Assembly: GCA_036277115.1 (NCBI GenBank)
Contig: DASUNM010000027.1
Coordinates: forward strand, 806,001-870,000
From: Pyrinomonadaceae bacterium
GTDB lineage: Bacteria > Acidobacteriota > Blastocatellia > Pyrinomonadales > Pyrinomonadaceae
DNA: 64,000 nt
Direction of reading: 5' to 3'
Position numbers and translations under genes: made by a program. Positions 51,988 to 61,042 of this stretch are shown piece by piece. Numbering within the stretch: position 1 is the first letter of the stretch; each line of letters starts with the position of its first letter. A model generated the notes under the pieces. That model ran no database searches, was not told the DNA's origin, and worked only from the letters and a program-made list of their open reading frames with translations.

Positions 51988-52770
51988 TCACTTCGCCAGT
52001 CTTTCGTTGAGGGCAGTGAGGTCGCTGGCTTTCCATGAACGATGATTGAAGACATACACGCGACGATTAGGTTTGAACTTAATGTCGAGGGGCTCGTCCA
52101 CCGCGATGCCATAGCTCTTTTGGCAAAGCGGTTCGCGAAAGTCTTCGCCAGAGGACAAGAGGTTCTTGATCGATCGGTCGTCGGCTCCCATGCGAAAGAT
52201 CATTGGCACGGCTTCGTCCACGGGCAAATCGCTGAGCCACCGATCCCCAACACAAAACGAAGCGAGCGCCGTCATCGATAGCGCCAGGTTGTCCGGCAAC
52301 TTCGCGCGCACGTCGTGGAGCAGCGCGCGATAGAAGTCGCGTTCCGAACTAGTCGCATCGAAATCGATCTGGATCGCTGAGACATTGCGGAGTCGCATCG
52401 TTCGCAGAATGAGTTCGACGGCTTTGTGTCGTTGCGCGTCGCTCAATGAAGCGTATTCTCCCGTTGTTTTCTGCGATTCGATGCGCGTGACGGCAATTAA
52501 CTTCATCTCAGGCGAGACATCGAGTGGCTGATGACGCGGCTTCAAAAGGACGTCATCATTCTTCAGCGCAAGTGTTTGCGCCAGGTACGCGACCGAAAAA
52601 TGGTGCGGATCTACTGTCTTCAAATTTTCCGGCCGTTCCCACGCCCACAGAACTACGCGCGGAAAGTAACTCTCATCCAGGCGGTTCCTGTTTTGATCTC
52701 TCGGTGTGCAAGTGGCCAGCATCACGAGCGTTAACCCGCCGACTATGCACCGCTTACTTCTGAGTAACAT
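51988..52770 (-). CDS. DUF3142 lipoprotein
   Basis: 260 residues. V-M-L-A-T-C is a lipobox (C21, T at -1 rather than G/A). The DUF3142 signature V-V-L-W-A-W-E-R-P-E-N-L-K-T-V-D-P follows at about 39-55, and I-Q-I-D-F-D-A-T in mid-protein recalls TIM-barrel active-site strands. Function of the family is unknown. It is preceded by nothing on its strand for about 150 bases. Confidence 0.75.
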   Translation of the reverse strand: MLLRSKRCIVGGLTLVMLATCTPRDQNRNRLDESYFPRVVLWAWERPENLKTVDPHHFSVAYLAQTLALKNDDVLLKPRHQPLDVSPEMKLIAVTRIESQKTTGEYASLSDAQRHKAVELILRTMRLRNVSAIQIDFDATSSERDFYRALLHDVRAKLPDNLALSMTALASFCVGDRWLSDLPVDEAVPMIFRMGADDRSIKNLLSSGEDFREPLCQKSYGIAVDEPLDIKFKPNRRVYVFNHRSWKASDLTALNERLAK

Positions 52771-52933
52771 CGGATTGCATGGTAACGACCGCGACGATAA
52801 TGTGCCAGAAGCTTTACGATAAGAAGCGCGTAATCCTCAGTGACGACCGCGGAAAAACCTCACAGGACGAATACGACGCGGTGCTAGAATGCGTGCGCGG
52901 GAAGTTAATAAAGGTTCGAATGGAGTGGGCCCG

Positions 52934-54685
52934 ATGAGAGTTGTTGACGCCGTCAAGATTTCCCTGGCCGCGCTTACGGTGAGCTTGTTGTTTAGATTCA
53001 CTGACGTGGTGGCTCAAACCTCAGCGTCGCAAGCTACCTCGCTGCCTTCTTACCAACTTAAATTTGGCGCCTTCACCGCGCGGTTCGATCCCGGCGGCAC
53101 TTTCACTCTGCAAGGCCAGGGCTGGCCGGCTTTGAATGGCAATTGGAAGAGCGGCGGCTCCGCGGAGGTTGAGTTGATGATGTCTGGTGGACCCGGCGGT
53201 TGCGATGGGCCCGGGCGTTATCAATTCCGGATGGAGGGAAAGCACGTTAAGTTCACCGTCCTCTCAGACGACTGTCGCGTACGTCGAATGATTCTCGACG
53301 GCAGTGACTGGGGTCCTGCCGACGAAGCGAAAGTCATCCTTTCACGCAAAATCACAGTGACAAATGCGGGCCGGGCCTCACTCCCCCGTCCACGCTCAGC
53401 CGCGGGAAGCTGGCCGTCGTTTCGAGGACATCGCGCATTGGGCGTCGCTGAAGGTCAAAGCCTACCCGATCAATGGAATGCCAGGACCGGCGAGAATATT
53501 TTGTGGCGGACGCCGATCCCCGGGCTCTCGCACTCAAGCCCGATCGTTTGGGGGGACAGGGTGTTTGTCACCACAGCGATTAGCACTGATCCAAAAGCGA
53601 CGTTTCGTCCCGGCTTGTACGGTGATGGTGACGCGTCAAAGGATCGCTCAGTTCACAAATGGATGATCTATGCGATCGACAAACGCAGCGGAAAGATCGT
53701 CTGGGAACGTGTGGCCCACCAGGGCCCGCCCCTCGAAAAACGACACATCAAGGCGACTTATGCTAATGCGACGCCCGCCACCGATGGCCGCATCGTGGTG
53801 GCGTGGTTCGGATCGCAGGGTGTTCATGCCTACGACGTCAACGGCAAGTCTCTTTGGAAAGTCGATCTGGGCCGCGTGGACATGGGCGCTTATGACATCC
53901 CCACCTACGAATGGGGCCCGGCCAGTTCACCGATTATCTGGAATGATCTGGTCATCATCCAGTGCGACACGCAGACCGATTCCTTTCTGATCGCACTTGA
54001 TGTGGCCACGGGAAAGACCATCTGGAAAACTGACCGTGAGGAACTGCCTTCGTGGGGCACGCCGACGGTTGCCGACACTTCAGCGGGAAGCCAGCTGCTA
54101 ACGAACGCTTCAAACTTCATTCGCGCTTACGACCCGCGCAGCGGAAAAGAGTTGTGGCGGCTTGGGCGCAGCTCAAAGATCACCGCGCCCACACCCCTCG
54201 TCGGCGATGACCTGATCGTAGTCGCCAGCGGACGTGGTCCGGAACGGCCGATTTTCGTCGTGCGACCAAACGCTCGCGGGGACATCACGCTGGCCGAAGG
54301 CAAGACCGCCAGCGAGACGATCGCCTGGAGCCGCACGGGCCGTGGATCTTACATGCCGACGCCGCTCATCTATCAGGGGCGGCTATACGTGCTGGCGAAT
54401 AACGGCACCTTCGACGCCTATAATTTGAAGACCGGTGAAGAGATTTATCGCCAGCGCCTGCCGTCAATCGGCAGTGGCTACAGCGCGTCACCCGTGGCGG
54501 CAGATGGCAAGATTTATCTGACGAATGAAGACGGTGAAATTGTAATCGTTGGCGCGGGAGATAAGTTCACTCACATCGCCACCAATTCGATGGGCGAACT
54601 TCTCATGGCCACTCCGGCATTGTCCGAAGGCGTAATGTACGTGCGGTCCGCGCAGAGTTTGTTTGCGGTGGGGAAAAAGCGGTAA
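52934..54685 (+). CDS. Exported PQQ-like beta-propeller protein
   Basis: About 583 residues from the ATG at 52934 (an earlier frame start at 52889 adds 15 residues). A signal peptide ends VVAQT. Residues 35-140 are a small beta domain ([14 protein letters not shown]) and the rest is a seven- or eight-bladed propeller with W-x-x-D and G-x-x-x-W repeats ([23 protein letters not shown]). It resembles BamB/PQQ-like proteins, but no cofactor-binding residues can be named, so a structural role is as likely as oxidation. Confidence 0.82.
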   Translation: MRVVDAVKISLAALTVSLLFRFTDVVAQTSASQATSLPSYQLKFGAFTARFDPGGTFTLQGQGWPALNGNWKSGGSAEVELMMSGGPGGCDGPGRYQFRMEGKHVKFTVLSDDCRVRRMILDGSDWGPADEAKVILSRKITVTNAGRASLPRPRSAAGSWPSFRGHRALGVAEGQSLPDQWNARTGENILWRTPIPGLSHSSPIVWGDRVFVTTAISTDPKATFRPGLYGDGDASKDRSVHKWMIYAIDKRSGKIVWERVAHQGPPLEKRHIKATYANATPATDGRIVVAWFGSQGVHAYDVNGKSLWKVDLGRVDMGAYDIPTYEWGPASSPIIWNDLVIIQCDTQTDSFLIALDVATGKTIWKTDREELPSWGTPTVADTSAGSQLLTNASNFIRAYDPRSGKELWRLGRSSKITAPTPLVGDDLIVVASGRGPERPIFVVRPNARGDITLAEGKTASETIAWSRTGRGSYMPTPLIYQGRLYVLANNGTFDAYNLKTGEEIYRQRLPSIGSGYSASPVAADGKIYLTNEDGEIVIVGAGDKFTHIATNSMGELLMATPALSEGVMYVRSAQSLFAVGKKR

Positions 54686-54696
54686 TGATTCGTTTC

Positions 54697-54806
54697 TGTA
54701 GCCAGGCGTTAACGCCTGGGAGGATTGATTCATTTTCGAAGCCCCATTAATGGGGCTTTAACCGTGATTCGCATCTCTGAACCAAGGCGTAAGCGCCTGG
54801 GCTACA
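54697..54806. repeat. Inverted repeat (TGTAGCCAGGCG type) with internal hairpin
   Basis: The left arm TGTAGCCAGGCGTTAACGCC (54697 on) faces CGTAAGCGCCTGGGCTACA (ending 54806). A separate palindrome GAAGCCCCATTAATGGGGCTT sits in the middle. It separates the propeller gene from lipA. Confidence 0.9.
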
Positions 54807-54814
54807 AAAAAAGC

Positions 54815-55720
54815 CTATCTCCCATTACCATTCGCTTGCTCACGCGCGTGATAAGAGGATCGCGTTAGCGGGCTGGACTGGACGTGTTTGAATCCCATCG
54901 ACATCCCGATGTCGCGCCAGCGATCGAATTCTTCGGGAGTGACGTAACGTTCGACCGGCAAGCGGCGCGCGTGCGGTTGCAGGTATTGGCCGATGGTCAT
55001 GATGTCGCATGACGCGGCGCGCAAGTCTTTCATCAGCTCGACCACTTCATCGAATTCCTCGCCGAGACCGACCATGATGCCGCTCTTCGTCAACATGGAA
55101 TGCTGTTCACGATCGCGGCGCGCGCCCGCGCGTTGCAGTAACGTCATCGACTGTTCGTAAACCGCATCCGGGCGAACACGACGGTAGAGCCGCGCAATCG
55201 TCTCAGTGTTGTGATTCAACACGTCGGGTTCGGCGTCGAGTACAGTGTTCAGCGCATCTTCATCGCCGTTGAAATCGGGAATCAGGACTTCGACTTTGCA
55301 CTCAGGATTGAGCGCGCGCACTTCGCGAATCGTCTCAGCCCAGTGCGCGGCGCCGCCATCGGGCAAATCGTCGCGATTCACCGAAGTGATCACTGTGTGC
55401 GCAAGATTCAAGTGGCGCACGGCTTCGGCTACGTGACGTGGCTCTTCGGTGTCTAAAGCGTTGGGCGCGCCTTTGCCGACCGCGCAGAAACCGCAATGCC
55501 GCGTGCAGACATCGCCTCCTAACATGAATGTGGCGGTCCTGTTAGTCCAGCATTCAAAGATGTTTGGACACTTCGCCTCCTGACAGACCGTATGCAGGTT
55601 CAACCCTTCGATCAGCTTCAGCACATGGTTCTGATTCGTCGGATCACCCAGACGGATCCGCAGCCAATCAGGTTTAGGCTGACGAGGTTTGGTGTTTAGG
55701 ACTCGAAGTTCGCGGGCCAA
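54815..55720 (-). CDS. lipA: Lipoyl synthase
   Basis: 301 residues, radical SAM enzyme. The auxiliary 4Fe-4S cysteines are in C-Q-E-A-K-C-P-N-I-F-E-C, the SAM cluster motif is C-T-R-H-C-G-F-C, and the family-specific S-S-P-L-T-R-S-S-Y ends the protein. It inserts two sulfurs into octanoyl groups on lipoate-dependent enzymes, using substrate made by LipB, whose gene is at the right edge of the window. Confidence 0.97.
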   Translation of the reverse strand: MARELRVLNTKPRQPKPDWLRIRLGDPTNQNHVLKLIEGLNLHTVCQEAKCPNIFECWTNRTATFMLGGDVCTRHCGFCAVGKGAPNALDTEEPRHVAEAVRHLNLAHTVITSVNRDDLPDGGAAHWAETIREVRALNPECKVEVLIPDFNGDEDALNTVLDAEPDVLNHNTETIARLYRRVRPDAVYEQSMTLLQRAGARRDREQHSMLTKSGIMVGLGEEFDEVVELMKDLRAASCDIMTIGQYLQPHARRLPVERYVTPEEFDRWRDIGMSMGFKHVQSSPLTRSSYHAREQANGNGR

Positions 55721-55782
55721 GTTTTGTTCCTATGGTTTTAGCAAAAACATTCTAGCATCCGCGTCTCGGAATCAGCATCCAA

Positions 55783-55919
55783 GGGCTTTGGGTCTTAGGT
55801 CCCAGGCCTTAGGTCTTAGGTTTGGGTCTTGGGTCGTCGTCACGGCCTGATTGAACCACGCCACGCAGGTCCGATCTAAACCAAAGTCCTAAGTCCTAAG
55901 TCCTAAGACCAAAGACCCG
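55783..55919. repeat. Inverted repeat (GGTCTTAGG type) before the paralog pair
   Basis: The arms GGGTCTTAGGTCCCAGG... and ...CCTAAGTCCTAAGACC of about 45 bases face each other; the inner part contains a tandem CCTAAGT. Confidence 0.85.
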
Positions 55920-55955
55920 AGGCGCAGACCAAAGATGCGAAATTTGGGAGGATCC

Positions 55956-56522
55956 ATGAAACGAATCTTGATTTCGATAACAGCACTCGTGGCTCTGCTT
56001 GCGACTTTCGTTTTTGCGTTTGGCGATGTTCCCCGGCCAAAACCAACGAAACCAACCGAACCGGTGAGACCGATAACGGTAAACAGCTCACTGACGATCA
56101 CGTCTGACAGAAAAGCCTACGACGCGACAATACAAATCCCGGCAGAGACGCTGAAAGAGCTCAATGAGGCGGTGCAAAGAGGAGACGATTCAGCTTTGCT
56201 GGTGCAAAGCATTAAGCACAGCTCGACACGCACGATGATGGCCGGCCTGTTCATGTTTCTCGCCGTCTCGTTCGCCGGTGTTTGGCTGGCGCGTTCGAAT
56301 CAGCGAAGGAATGTGAAAGCTGTCGCTGCCGTGATGGTGATCGCATTTGTCTTTGGATTGGCGACGGTGATTGTGCGCGCGAATGCAGGCCCGCCGGGAT
56401 ACGTTCGGTGGCGCAACCTACCGCAGAATTTAAAGGACGGCAAAGAGACCAGCGCCGATGTTGGTATCGAGATCGTTCCGGGCGATGGAGACATTAAAGT
56501 GATCCTCCCGGTGCGGAATTAA
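55956..56522 (+). CDS. Membrane protein, paralog A of a tandem pair (function unknown)
   Basis: About 188 residues from the ATG at 55956 with GGAGG five bases upstream; a frame from 55935 adds 7 residues. A signal anchor (residues 1-22) leads to a P-R-P-K-P-T-K-P-T-E-P stretch, a helical domain and two close membrane segments (about 92-110 and 118-138), then a soluble end. The whole is matched by the next gene. No family recognised. Confidence 0.68.
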   Translation: MKRILISITALVALLATFVFAFGDVPRPKPTKPTEPVRPITVNSSLTITSDRKAYDATIQIPAETLKELNEAVQRGDDSALLVQSIKHSSTRTMMAGLFMFLAVSFAGVWLARSNQRRNVKAVAAVMVIAFVFGLATVIVRANAGPPGYVRWRNLPQNLKDGKETSADVGIEIVPGDGDIKVILPVRN

Positions 56523-56583
56523 TGTCAGTACCACCTGCTGCTCCTCTCCCTTTGGGAGAGGTTGGGGGAGGGTGCGAAGCATA
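56523..56583. repeat. GC-rich palindrome (CCTCTCCCTTTGGGAGAGG)
   Basis: CCTCTCCC-TTT-GGGAGAGG with a following GGGGGAGGGTGCG tail, preceded by GTCAGTACC, the start of the main dispersed repeat. Related to the in-frame segment at 28858-28952. Confidence 0.7.
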
Positions 56584-56698
56584 GCGGGTGGGTTGAACTC
56601 GCGAGAGCAGAACCGGCAAGGTGCCGGTGGTCCGCACGCAAGGATGCATTGCGCTCCACTTCTCCTCGGTTATACTGCGCCGAATTTAGGAGGACATT

Positions 56699-57283
56699 AT
56701 GAAACGAATTCACATTTCGACAGCGGCGATTGGAGCTTTGCTCACGACCTTTGTGTTTGCCTTCGGTGATATTGCTCGGCCGAGGCCGACGACGCCGACT
56801 GAACCGCACGGACAAATAGTCCTGCACAGCGGGCTGACCATTACGTCGGACAGCAAAACTTACGATGCGCGACTGCAAATCTCGGCAGAAACTTTGAAGG
56901 CGATTAACGAGTCTTTGGAGCGTAAAGACGGCTCGGCCTCGCTGATGCAAAACATCAAGCACAGCTCGACGCGGACGATGATGGCCGGGCTGTTCATGTT
57001 TCTCGCCGTTTCGTTCGCGGGTGTTTGGCTCGCGCGTTCAAATCAGCGGCGGAACGTGAAAGCCATCGCCGCGGTCGTGGTGATTGCGTTCGTTTTCGGG
57101 GTGGCGACGGTCATTGTGCGCGCAAACGCGGGACCGCCGGGATACATTCGCTGGCAGAATCTGCCGCAAGCTTTGAAGGACGGCAAAGCAACGACCGCCG
57201 GTGTTGATATCGAGATCGTTCCCGGCGATGGTCAGATTAGACTGATCATTCCGTTGCGCAACACGAATAGACCTGGGGAATAA
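56699..57283 (+). CDS. Membrane protein, paralog B of a tandem pair (function unknown)
   Basis: 194 residues, ATG with AGGAGG upstream. It has the same layout as its neighbour, with nearly identical core blocks (H-S-S-T-R-T-M-M-A-G-L-F-M-F-L-A-V-S-F-A, V-R-A-N-A-G-P-P-G-Y, I-E-I-V-P-G-D-G) and more variable ends. A recent tandem duplication is likely. Confidence 0.72.
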   Translation: MKRIHISTAAIGALLTTFVFAFGDIARPRPTTPTEPHGQIVLHSGLTITSDSKTYDARLQISAETLKAINESLERKDGSASLMQNIKHSSTRTMMAGLFMFLAVSFAGVWLARSNQRRNVKAIAAVVVIAFVFGVATVIVRANAGPPGYIRWQNLPQALKDGKATTAGVDIEIVPGDGQIRLIIPLRNTNRPGE

Positions 57284-57308
57284 GCTCAGAGCAGGCGCGC
57301 TCGGTGAC

Positions 57309-57412
57309 TGTGCTTCGGACTTAGTACTTTGAGCTTTGATGTCTGTTCGAAGTGAGTCGTCCTGACTGAGAAATCAAAGTACAGAGTACAAAGAACAAAG
57401 TACAAAGCTCAA
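57309..57412. repeat. Inverted repeat (GTACAAAG type) abutting the next start codon
   Basis: The left part GTGCTTCGGACTTAGTACTT (57309 on) faces ACAAAGTACAAAGC near 57395-57410, over arms of about 40 bases. It ends one or two bases before the ATG at 57414, leaving no visible ribosome site. Confidence 0.85.
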
Positions 57413-57413
57413 A

Positions 57414-58451
57414 ATGGAACGAGCTGAAAACATTTCGGTTGCGACATGGTCGCGCGCAACAGCGCACGAGCGAGCGCGCGTGTCTGCAAAAACGTTCGCG
57501 GCGATTCTAATTGGCAGCGCGCTTTTATCGGCGGCGTTTGCCAGTTGGGTGCCGTTGACGGCGTCAATTGCGACCGTGTTCCTTTTTGCGGGTCCGCACA
57601 ACTGGTTTGAGCTGCGTTACTTCCTCACGCGTTTGCCGGTGCGGTTTGGCCGCTCACGAAACTTCTTCATCGTCGCATTCAGCGGAATTTTCGCGCTCAC
57701 TCTAGCCTACGTCTCGCTCCCGGCGCTTTATTACGCAAACCTCTGGTCGGGTCAGAACTGGCCCACTGCGATTGCCGCGTGGAATACGGCGCTCTTGTTA
57801 TGGATAGCAGTGCTGGTCGCGATGCGTGGGAAACAAACGTCGCGACGAGATTGGTCATGGGCATTCCCGGTCGCTTTTGGCCTGTGCGCGGTCAACTGGC
57901 TGGTACCTGATTTGTTCAGTCTTGGGATCGTCTATCTACATCCACTCGTCGCGCTCTGGTTTCTTGATCGGCACCTGCGCCGCACAAAGCCGGAATGGCT
58001 GAAGACGTATCGCCGCTGTCTGATGCTGCTGCCGGTATTATTGGCCGGCATGCTCTGGCAGCTTTCACGCACTCCGTCGCTGGCTGAAGACAACGGCTTG
58101 TTCTGGCGTATCACGCAACACGCCGGTGCAGAGCTTCTGCCGAATGTCTCGAGTCACATGCTTGTTTCCACGCACGTGTTTCTCGAGATACTGCACTACG
58201 GTGTCTGGATTGTGGCCTTGCCGTTGATTGGCGCAACCGGCGCGATTTGGAAAGTGAAGACTATTCCAGTCGCAGGTCACTCGCGTGGTTTTCCGAAACT
58301 GATCGCGGGGTTACTCATCTTCAGCCTGTTTATCGTCGCCGTACTGTGGGTGGGGTTTTCGATGGACTACAACGCCACCCGAGACATTTACTTCACGGTG
58401 GCGATTGCCCACGTGCTCGCCGAAGCGCCGTTCCTTTTAAGAATGCTGTGA
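57414..58451 (+). CDS. Polytopic membrane protein of unknown function
   Basis: 345 residues with about nine membrane segments and several potential ligand residues in the hydrophobic regions (H-N-W-F-E-L-R-Y, Y-L-H-P-L-V-A-L-W-F-L-D-R-H). No known family is recognised. The stop overlaps the next start by one base (TGATG), so the two are translationally coupled. Confidence 0.62.
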   Translation: MERAENISVATWSRATAHERARVSAKTFAAILIGSALLSAAFASWVPLTASIATVFLFAGPHNWFELRYFLTRLPVRFGRSRNFFIVAFSGIFALTLAYVSLPALYYANLWSGQNWPTAIAAWNTALLLWIAVLVAMRGKQTSRRDWSWAFPVAFGLCAVNWLVPDLFSLGIVYLHPLVALWFLDRHLRRTKPEWLKTYRRCLMLLPVLLAGMLWQLSRTPSLAEDNGLFWRITQHAGAELLPNVSSHMLVSTHVFLEILHYGVWIVALPLIGATGAIWKVKTIPVAGHSRGFPKLIAGLLIFSLFIVAVLWVGFSMDYNATRDIYFTVAIAHVLAEAPFLLRML

Positions 58452-58843
58452 TGTCTTCTTCCGCTCTTTGGCGCTTCCTGCCGCTTGGTTATCTCCTCAC
58501 AATTCTGATCGAGACGCCGATTCTGCTCGTCGCTCTCTCAAAGCGGCATCCGATTAAGCGAAGACTGTTGGCGGGACTGTGGCTGACGGCGTGTACTTAC
58601 CCCGTCGTCGTGCTCGTTCTGCCGCTATTGTTTGAAAGTAGATCGCGCGCGGCGTACCTCGTCGTCGCCGAAACATTCGCGCCGGTCGCGGAATGCATTT
58701 TGTTTTGGCTGGCTTACGGCACGGCGACGGAACTAGGAAAGAGTTCGATGTGGCGAGACTTCGCCGCCATCGTCGTCGCGAATCTCGCGTCGTTTGGGGC
58801 CGGTGAAGTTTTGAATGCTTACGGCTGGTTTGGACTGCTCTGA
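58451..58843 (+). CDS. Small polytopic membrane protein, coupled to upstream gene
   Basis: 130 residues from the ATG at 58451 inside TGATG. Hydrophobic segments at about 8-28, 40-60, 70-90 and 107-127 give four passes. It is predicted to work with the preceding protein. Its 3' end overlaps the opposite-strand gene tail by 25 bases. Confidence 0.65.
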   Translation: MSSSALWRFLPLGYLLTILIETPILLVALSKRHPIKRRLLAGLWLTACTYPVVVLVLPLLFESRSRAAYLVVAETFAPVAECILFWLAYGTATELGKSSMWRDFAAIVVANLASFGAGEVLNAYGWFGLL

Positions 58844-59079
58844 GGCTGAGCACCAGATTGAGAAGCCGCGTTACCCAGATTCAAACAGACGTCGCCCACG
58901 ACCACGCGCGTACCTCCGCCGGCATTTCGTCTTAATCGCTTAAAAAGGAAAACGAATCCGACCAACACGGCCGCCGTCAGCATCAGCACAACGACGGCAA
59001 CCAGGATCAAACCGGCGATACCGATGCCGACAGAGACCGGCTCGGGCGCTGCATCGAGCAATAAGATATGACTCATCAT
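58819..59079 (-). CDS. Small single-pass membrane protein (possible gene)
   Basis: 86 residues, or 85 from the second ATG. One membrane segment at about 18-48 (I-A-G-L-I-L-V-A-V-V-V-L) then a basic and Ser/Pro-rich tail. It starts three bases after the truncated dehydratase fragment and overlaps the opposite-strand gene, so confidence is moderate. Confidence 0.45.
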   Translation of the reverse strand: MMSHILLLDAAPEPVSVGIGIAGLILVAVVVLMLTAAVLVGFVFLFKRLRRNAGGGTRVVVGDVCLNLGNAASQSGAQPQSSPNQP

Positions 59080-59082
59080 TCG

Positions 59083-59420
59083 CTAATCCCTCAGAACTCC
59101 GGCGAGCACATCGCTGTCAACGTTACCGCCGGATAGTACGACGCCCACGCGCCGGCAATTTTGCGGAAGCTTCTTCGCAAAAATCGCGGCCGCCGCGGCG
59201 GCTCCTGACGGCTCGACGACCATCTTCATTCTAAACAAGATGAATTTCATCGTGGCGATGATCTCATCGTCCGTCACGGTCAGAACTGCTTCGACGTTTT
59301 GACGCGTGATTGGAAAAGTGAGTTCGCCGGGCTTTTGCACGCGCAACCCGTCCGCGATTGTCGGTGGTGGAGAGATCTTTACGCGCTCGCCCTTGGCGAG
59401 CTTGCAGCTGGTTTGGATTG
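59083..59420 (-). pseudogene. Truncated 3' fragment of a threonine-dehydratase-like gene
   Basis: Residues G-E-R-V-K-I-S-P-P, F-P-I-T-R-Q-N, E-P-S-G-A-A-A-A-A and V-V-L-S-G-G-N-V-D match the C-terminal third of the intact gene at 62498-63454 with similar spacing. The catalytic N-terminal two-thirds is missing; upstream of about 59420 the frame reads unrelated sequence. DNA identity with the intact copy is clear but far from perfect, so the two are diverged, not a fresh duplication. Confidence 0.82.
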
Positions 59421-59518
59421 CCGTCCTAGTAAATAGCCGTAATCGGCCGACACTTTGGAGGGAATACAACTGCCGCTAGACGCGCCCTATGCGCTCGAAA
59501 CGGCAACAATGGGAGACC

Positions 59519-60130
59519 CTATTTATGACGACTAGGAACTGCGGCGTGCGCCTTAGCGTGACCGTTTCCATTCGAAAACCGAAACACTTGTCTCTCGCGG
59601 TCTTTTCTAACAGCACACACAGGTGAGATCTTTCCATTAATTGCTACGTATGTGCCCGCCGGCAGTATTTGGACGGCAGCTATCGCCATTCCGAGATTCA
59701 AGATGGCATCAGTGCCTTTAGATCTCGCTGGTCTAAACGCACCAGTGAGGACGATGGTTTTCTTCGGAATGCCGGAAAGGAATTGGCCGGTCTCCACTAT
59801 CGTGTCTGTGCCGTGCGTAATAATGATCCTTTTCTGAGTACACGCCTCGACCTCGTCACGAATCGCTTTCCGATCAACATCCGTCATCTCAAGACTATCT
59901 TTCTTGAGAATGGGTTTGATGAAGTATTTGAATCGCACTAGTCCATCACGCAGGATGCCTCTAATGAGTGGGCGTGGATCTTCAATTTCGAACGAACTCG
60001 TGAATGGCGAATACGTCTTGTCAATCGATCCCCCGGTTGTAAGAAAAGCAATCTGCGACGAGCCGTTGCCATTTATTCCGTTTTGTACTGCGTCTGTTTG
60101 GACATCGGTCTCCACCGGTATTTCCACCAT
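59519..60130 (-). CDS. Short asparaginase-family protein (N-terminal domain form)
   Basis: 203 residues. The asparaginase signatures are T-T-G-G-S-I-D (31-37) and T-H-G-T-D-T (105-110), followed by L-T-G-A-F-R-P. It corresponds to the short single-domain asparaginases of about 160 residues found in many genomes, plus an N-terminal leader and a C-terminal tail rich in Gly, His and Ala. AGGAGG lies seven bases before the ATG. It may hydrolyse an amide; the usual second domain is lacking, so activity is not certain. Confidence 0.8.
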   Translation of the reverse strand: MVEIPVETDVQTDAVQNGINGNGSSQIAFLTTGGSIDKTYSPFTSSFEIEDPRPLIRGILRDGLVRFKYFIKPILKKDSLEMTDVDRKAIRDEVEACTQKRIIITHGTDTIVETGQFLSGIPKKTIVLTGAFRPARSKGTDAILNLGMAIAAVQILPAGTYVAINGKISPVCAVRKDRERQVFRFSNGNGHAKAHAAVPSRHK

Positions 60131-60145
60131 GACGGCCTCCTCCTA

Positions 60146-61042
60146 TCATGAACTGCCTGTCTCTTGGCGGGCAGATACGACGTACGGACGCGCGAGTGCG
60201 TTGTCGTCGAGTTCGGGGATTTGCAGGTTAAGCGGGACGCCGCTGAACCACATTTTCTGACCTACGAGACCTTTTGGTATCCGCATGTTCTCGTAAATCA
60301 AAACGTCGTGACCGAGAAGCTTTCTGTGGTTCATCGGTCCTTTCAATACCTTCAGTTTTTCCTTAACATATTGTCGGCACTCGGGATGTCGAACCAGCGG
60401 AAGCTCATCCCCACTGTAGTCTATAATGGGATGCTCCACCTGTAAACAGTCAATGCCTACAAACGAAAGCTTTTTGTTAACGATTAGGTCACATGCATCT
60501 TCGGCCAGAAAAGGGTTAAAAAAATACGCATAATTCCACGATTCTACAATCTCATACTTCCAGAATCGCGATAGGCCTGTGTAAATTAGTATCCCTCTTA
60601 GATCTTCAATTCTGACGTTCATGTGGTCTAAAGACCCTGTCAGGTCGGAGGCTGTTATCGAGAGTTTGTCGAGCGATTGGAGAAACTCTAAAACCTTGTC
60701 CTTGTCGTCGATATTGACAATAAACTCGCCGCGCTCATTGAAGTCTTCGCTTAGTTGCAACAACTTAGATGAAAAGTCCAATATCGCTACCGATCCTATA
60801 AATCGCTCGATCGGATATTTCCCCACCGTTTCGTAAAACCGACTTGCATACTCTGAAATGTGGCCCGGGAAGTCGATGTGTGTGCAGGTATTCGAGTAAA
60901 GATTATTAACTACCGACGTGACAAAGAAAACACCATGCGATTCGCCTTCAGTAAAACGCACTTCTGGCAAAGGATTGTTGATGCTGAAAGTACATGGTGG
61001 TTGATCAAGAATAGGATGCGACAGATCAATAAACTCGCCCAT
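60146..61042 (-). CDS. Cyclase-family hydrolase (kynurenine formamidase-like, PF04199)
   Basis: 298 residues. The family metal motif H-x-G-T-H-x-D-x-P-x-H is seen as N51-T-C-T-H55-I-D57-F-P-G-H61: the last three ligands are kept, but the first His is Asn and the Gly is Cys. Members open cyclic or formyl amides (kynurenine formamidase, isatin hydrolase). AAGGAG lies seven bases before the ATG. Its start overlaps the TauD stop by 17 bases. The deviating motif suggests an unusual substrate or weak metal binding. Confidence 0.82.
   Translation of the reverse strand: MGEFIDLSHPILDQPPCTFSINNPLPEVRFTEGESHGVFFVTSVVNNLYSNTCTHIDFPGHISEYASRFYETVGKYPIERFIGSVAILDFSSKLLQLSEDFNERGEFIVNIDDKDKVLEFLQSLDKLSITASDLTGSLDHMNVRIEDLRGILIYTGLSRFWKYEIVESWNYAYFFNPFLAEDACDLIVNKKLSFVGIDCLQVEHPIIDYSGDELPLVRHPECRQYVKEKLKVLKGPMNHRKLLGHDVLIYENMRIPKGLVGQKMWFSGVPLNLQIPELDDNALARPYVVSARQETGSS

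Noticed and set aside
59519-60130. Asparaginase gene as a truncated pseudogene
   Set aside because: The length and motif order match the known short single-domain asparaginases, and it has a good ribosome site and an undamaged frame.
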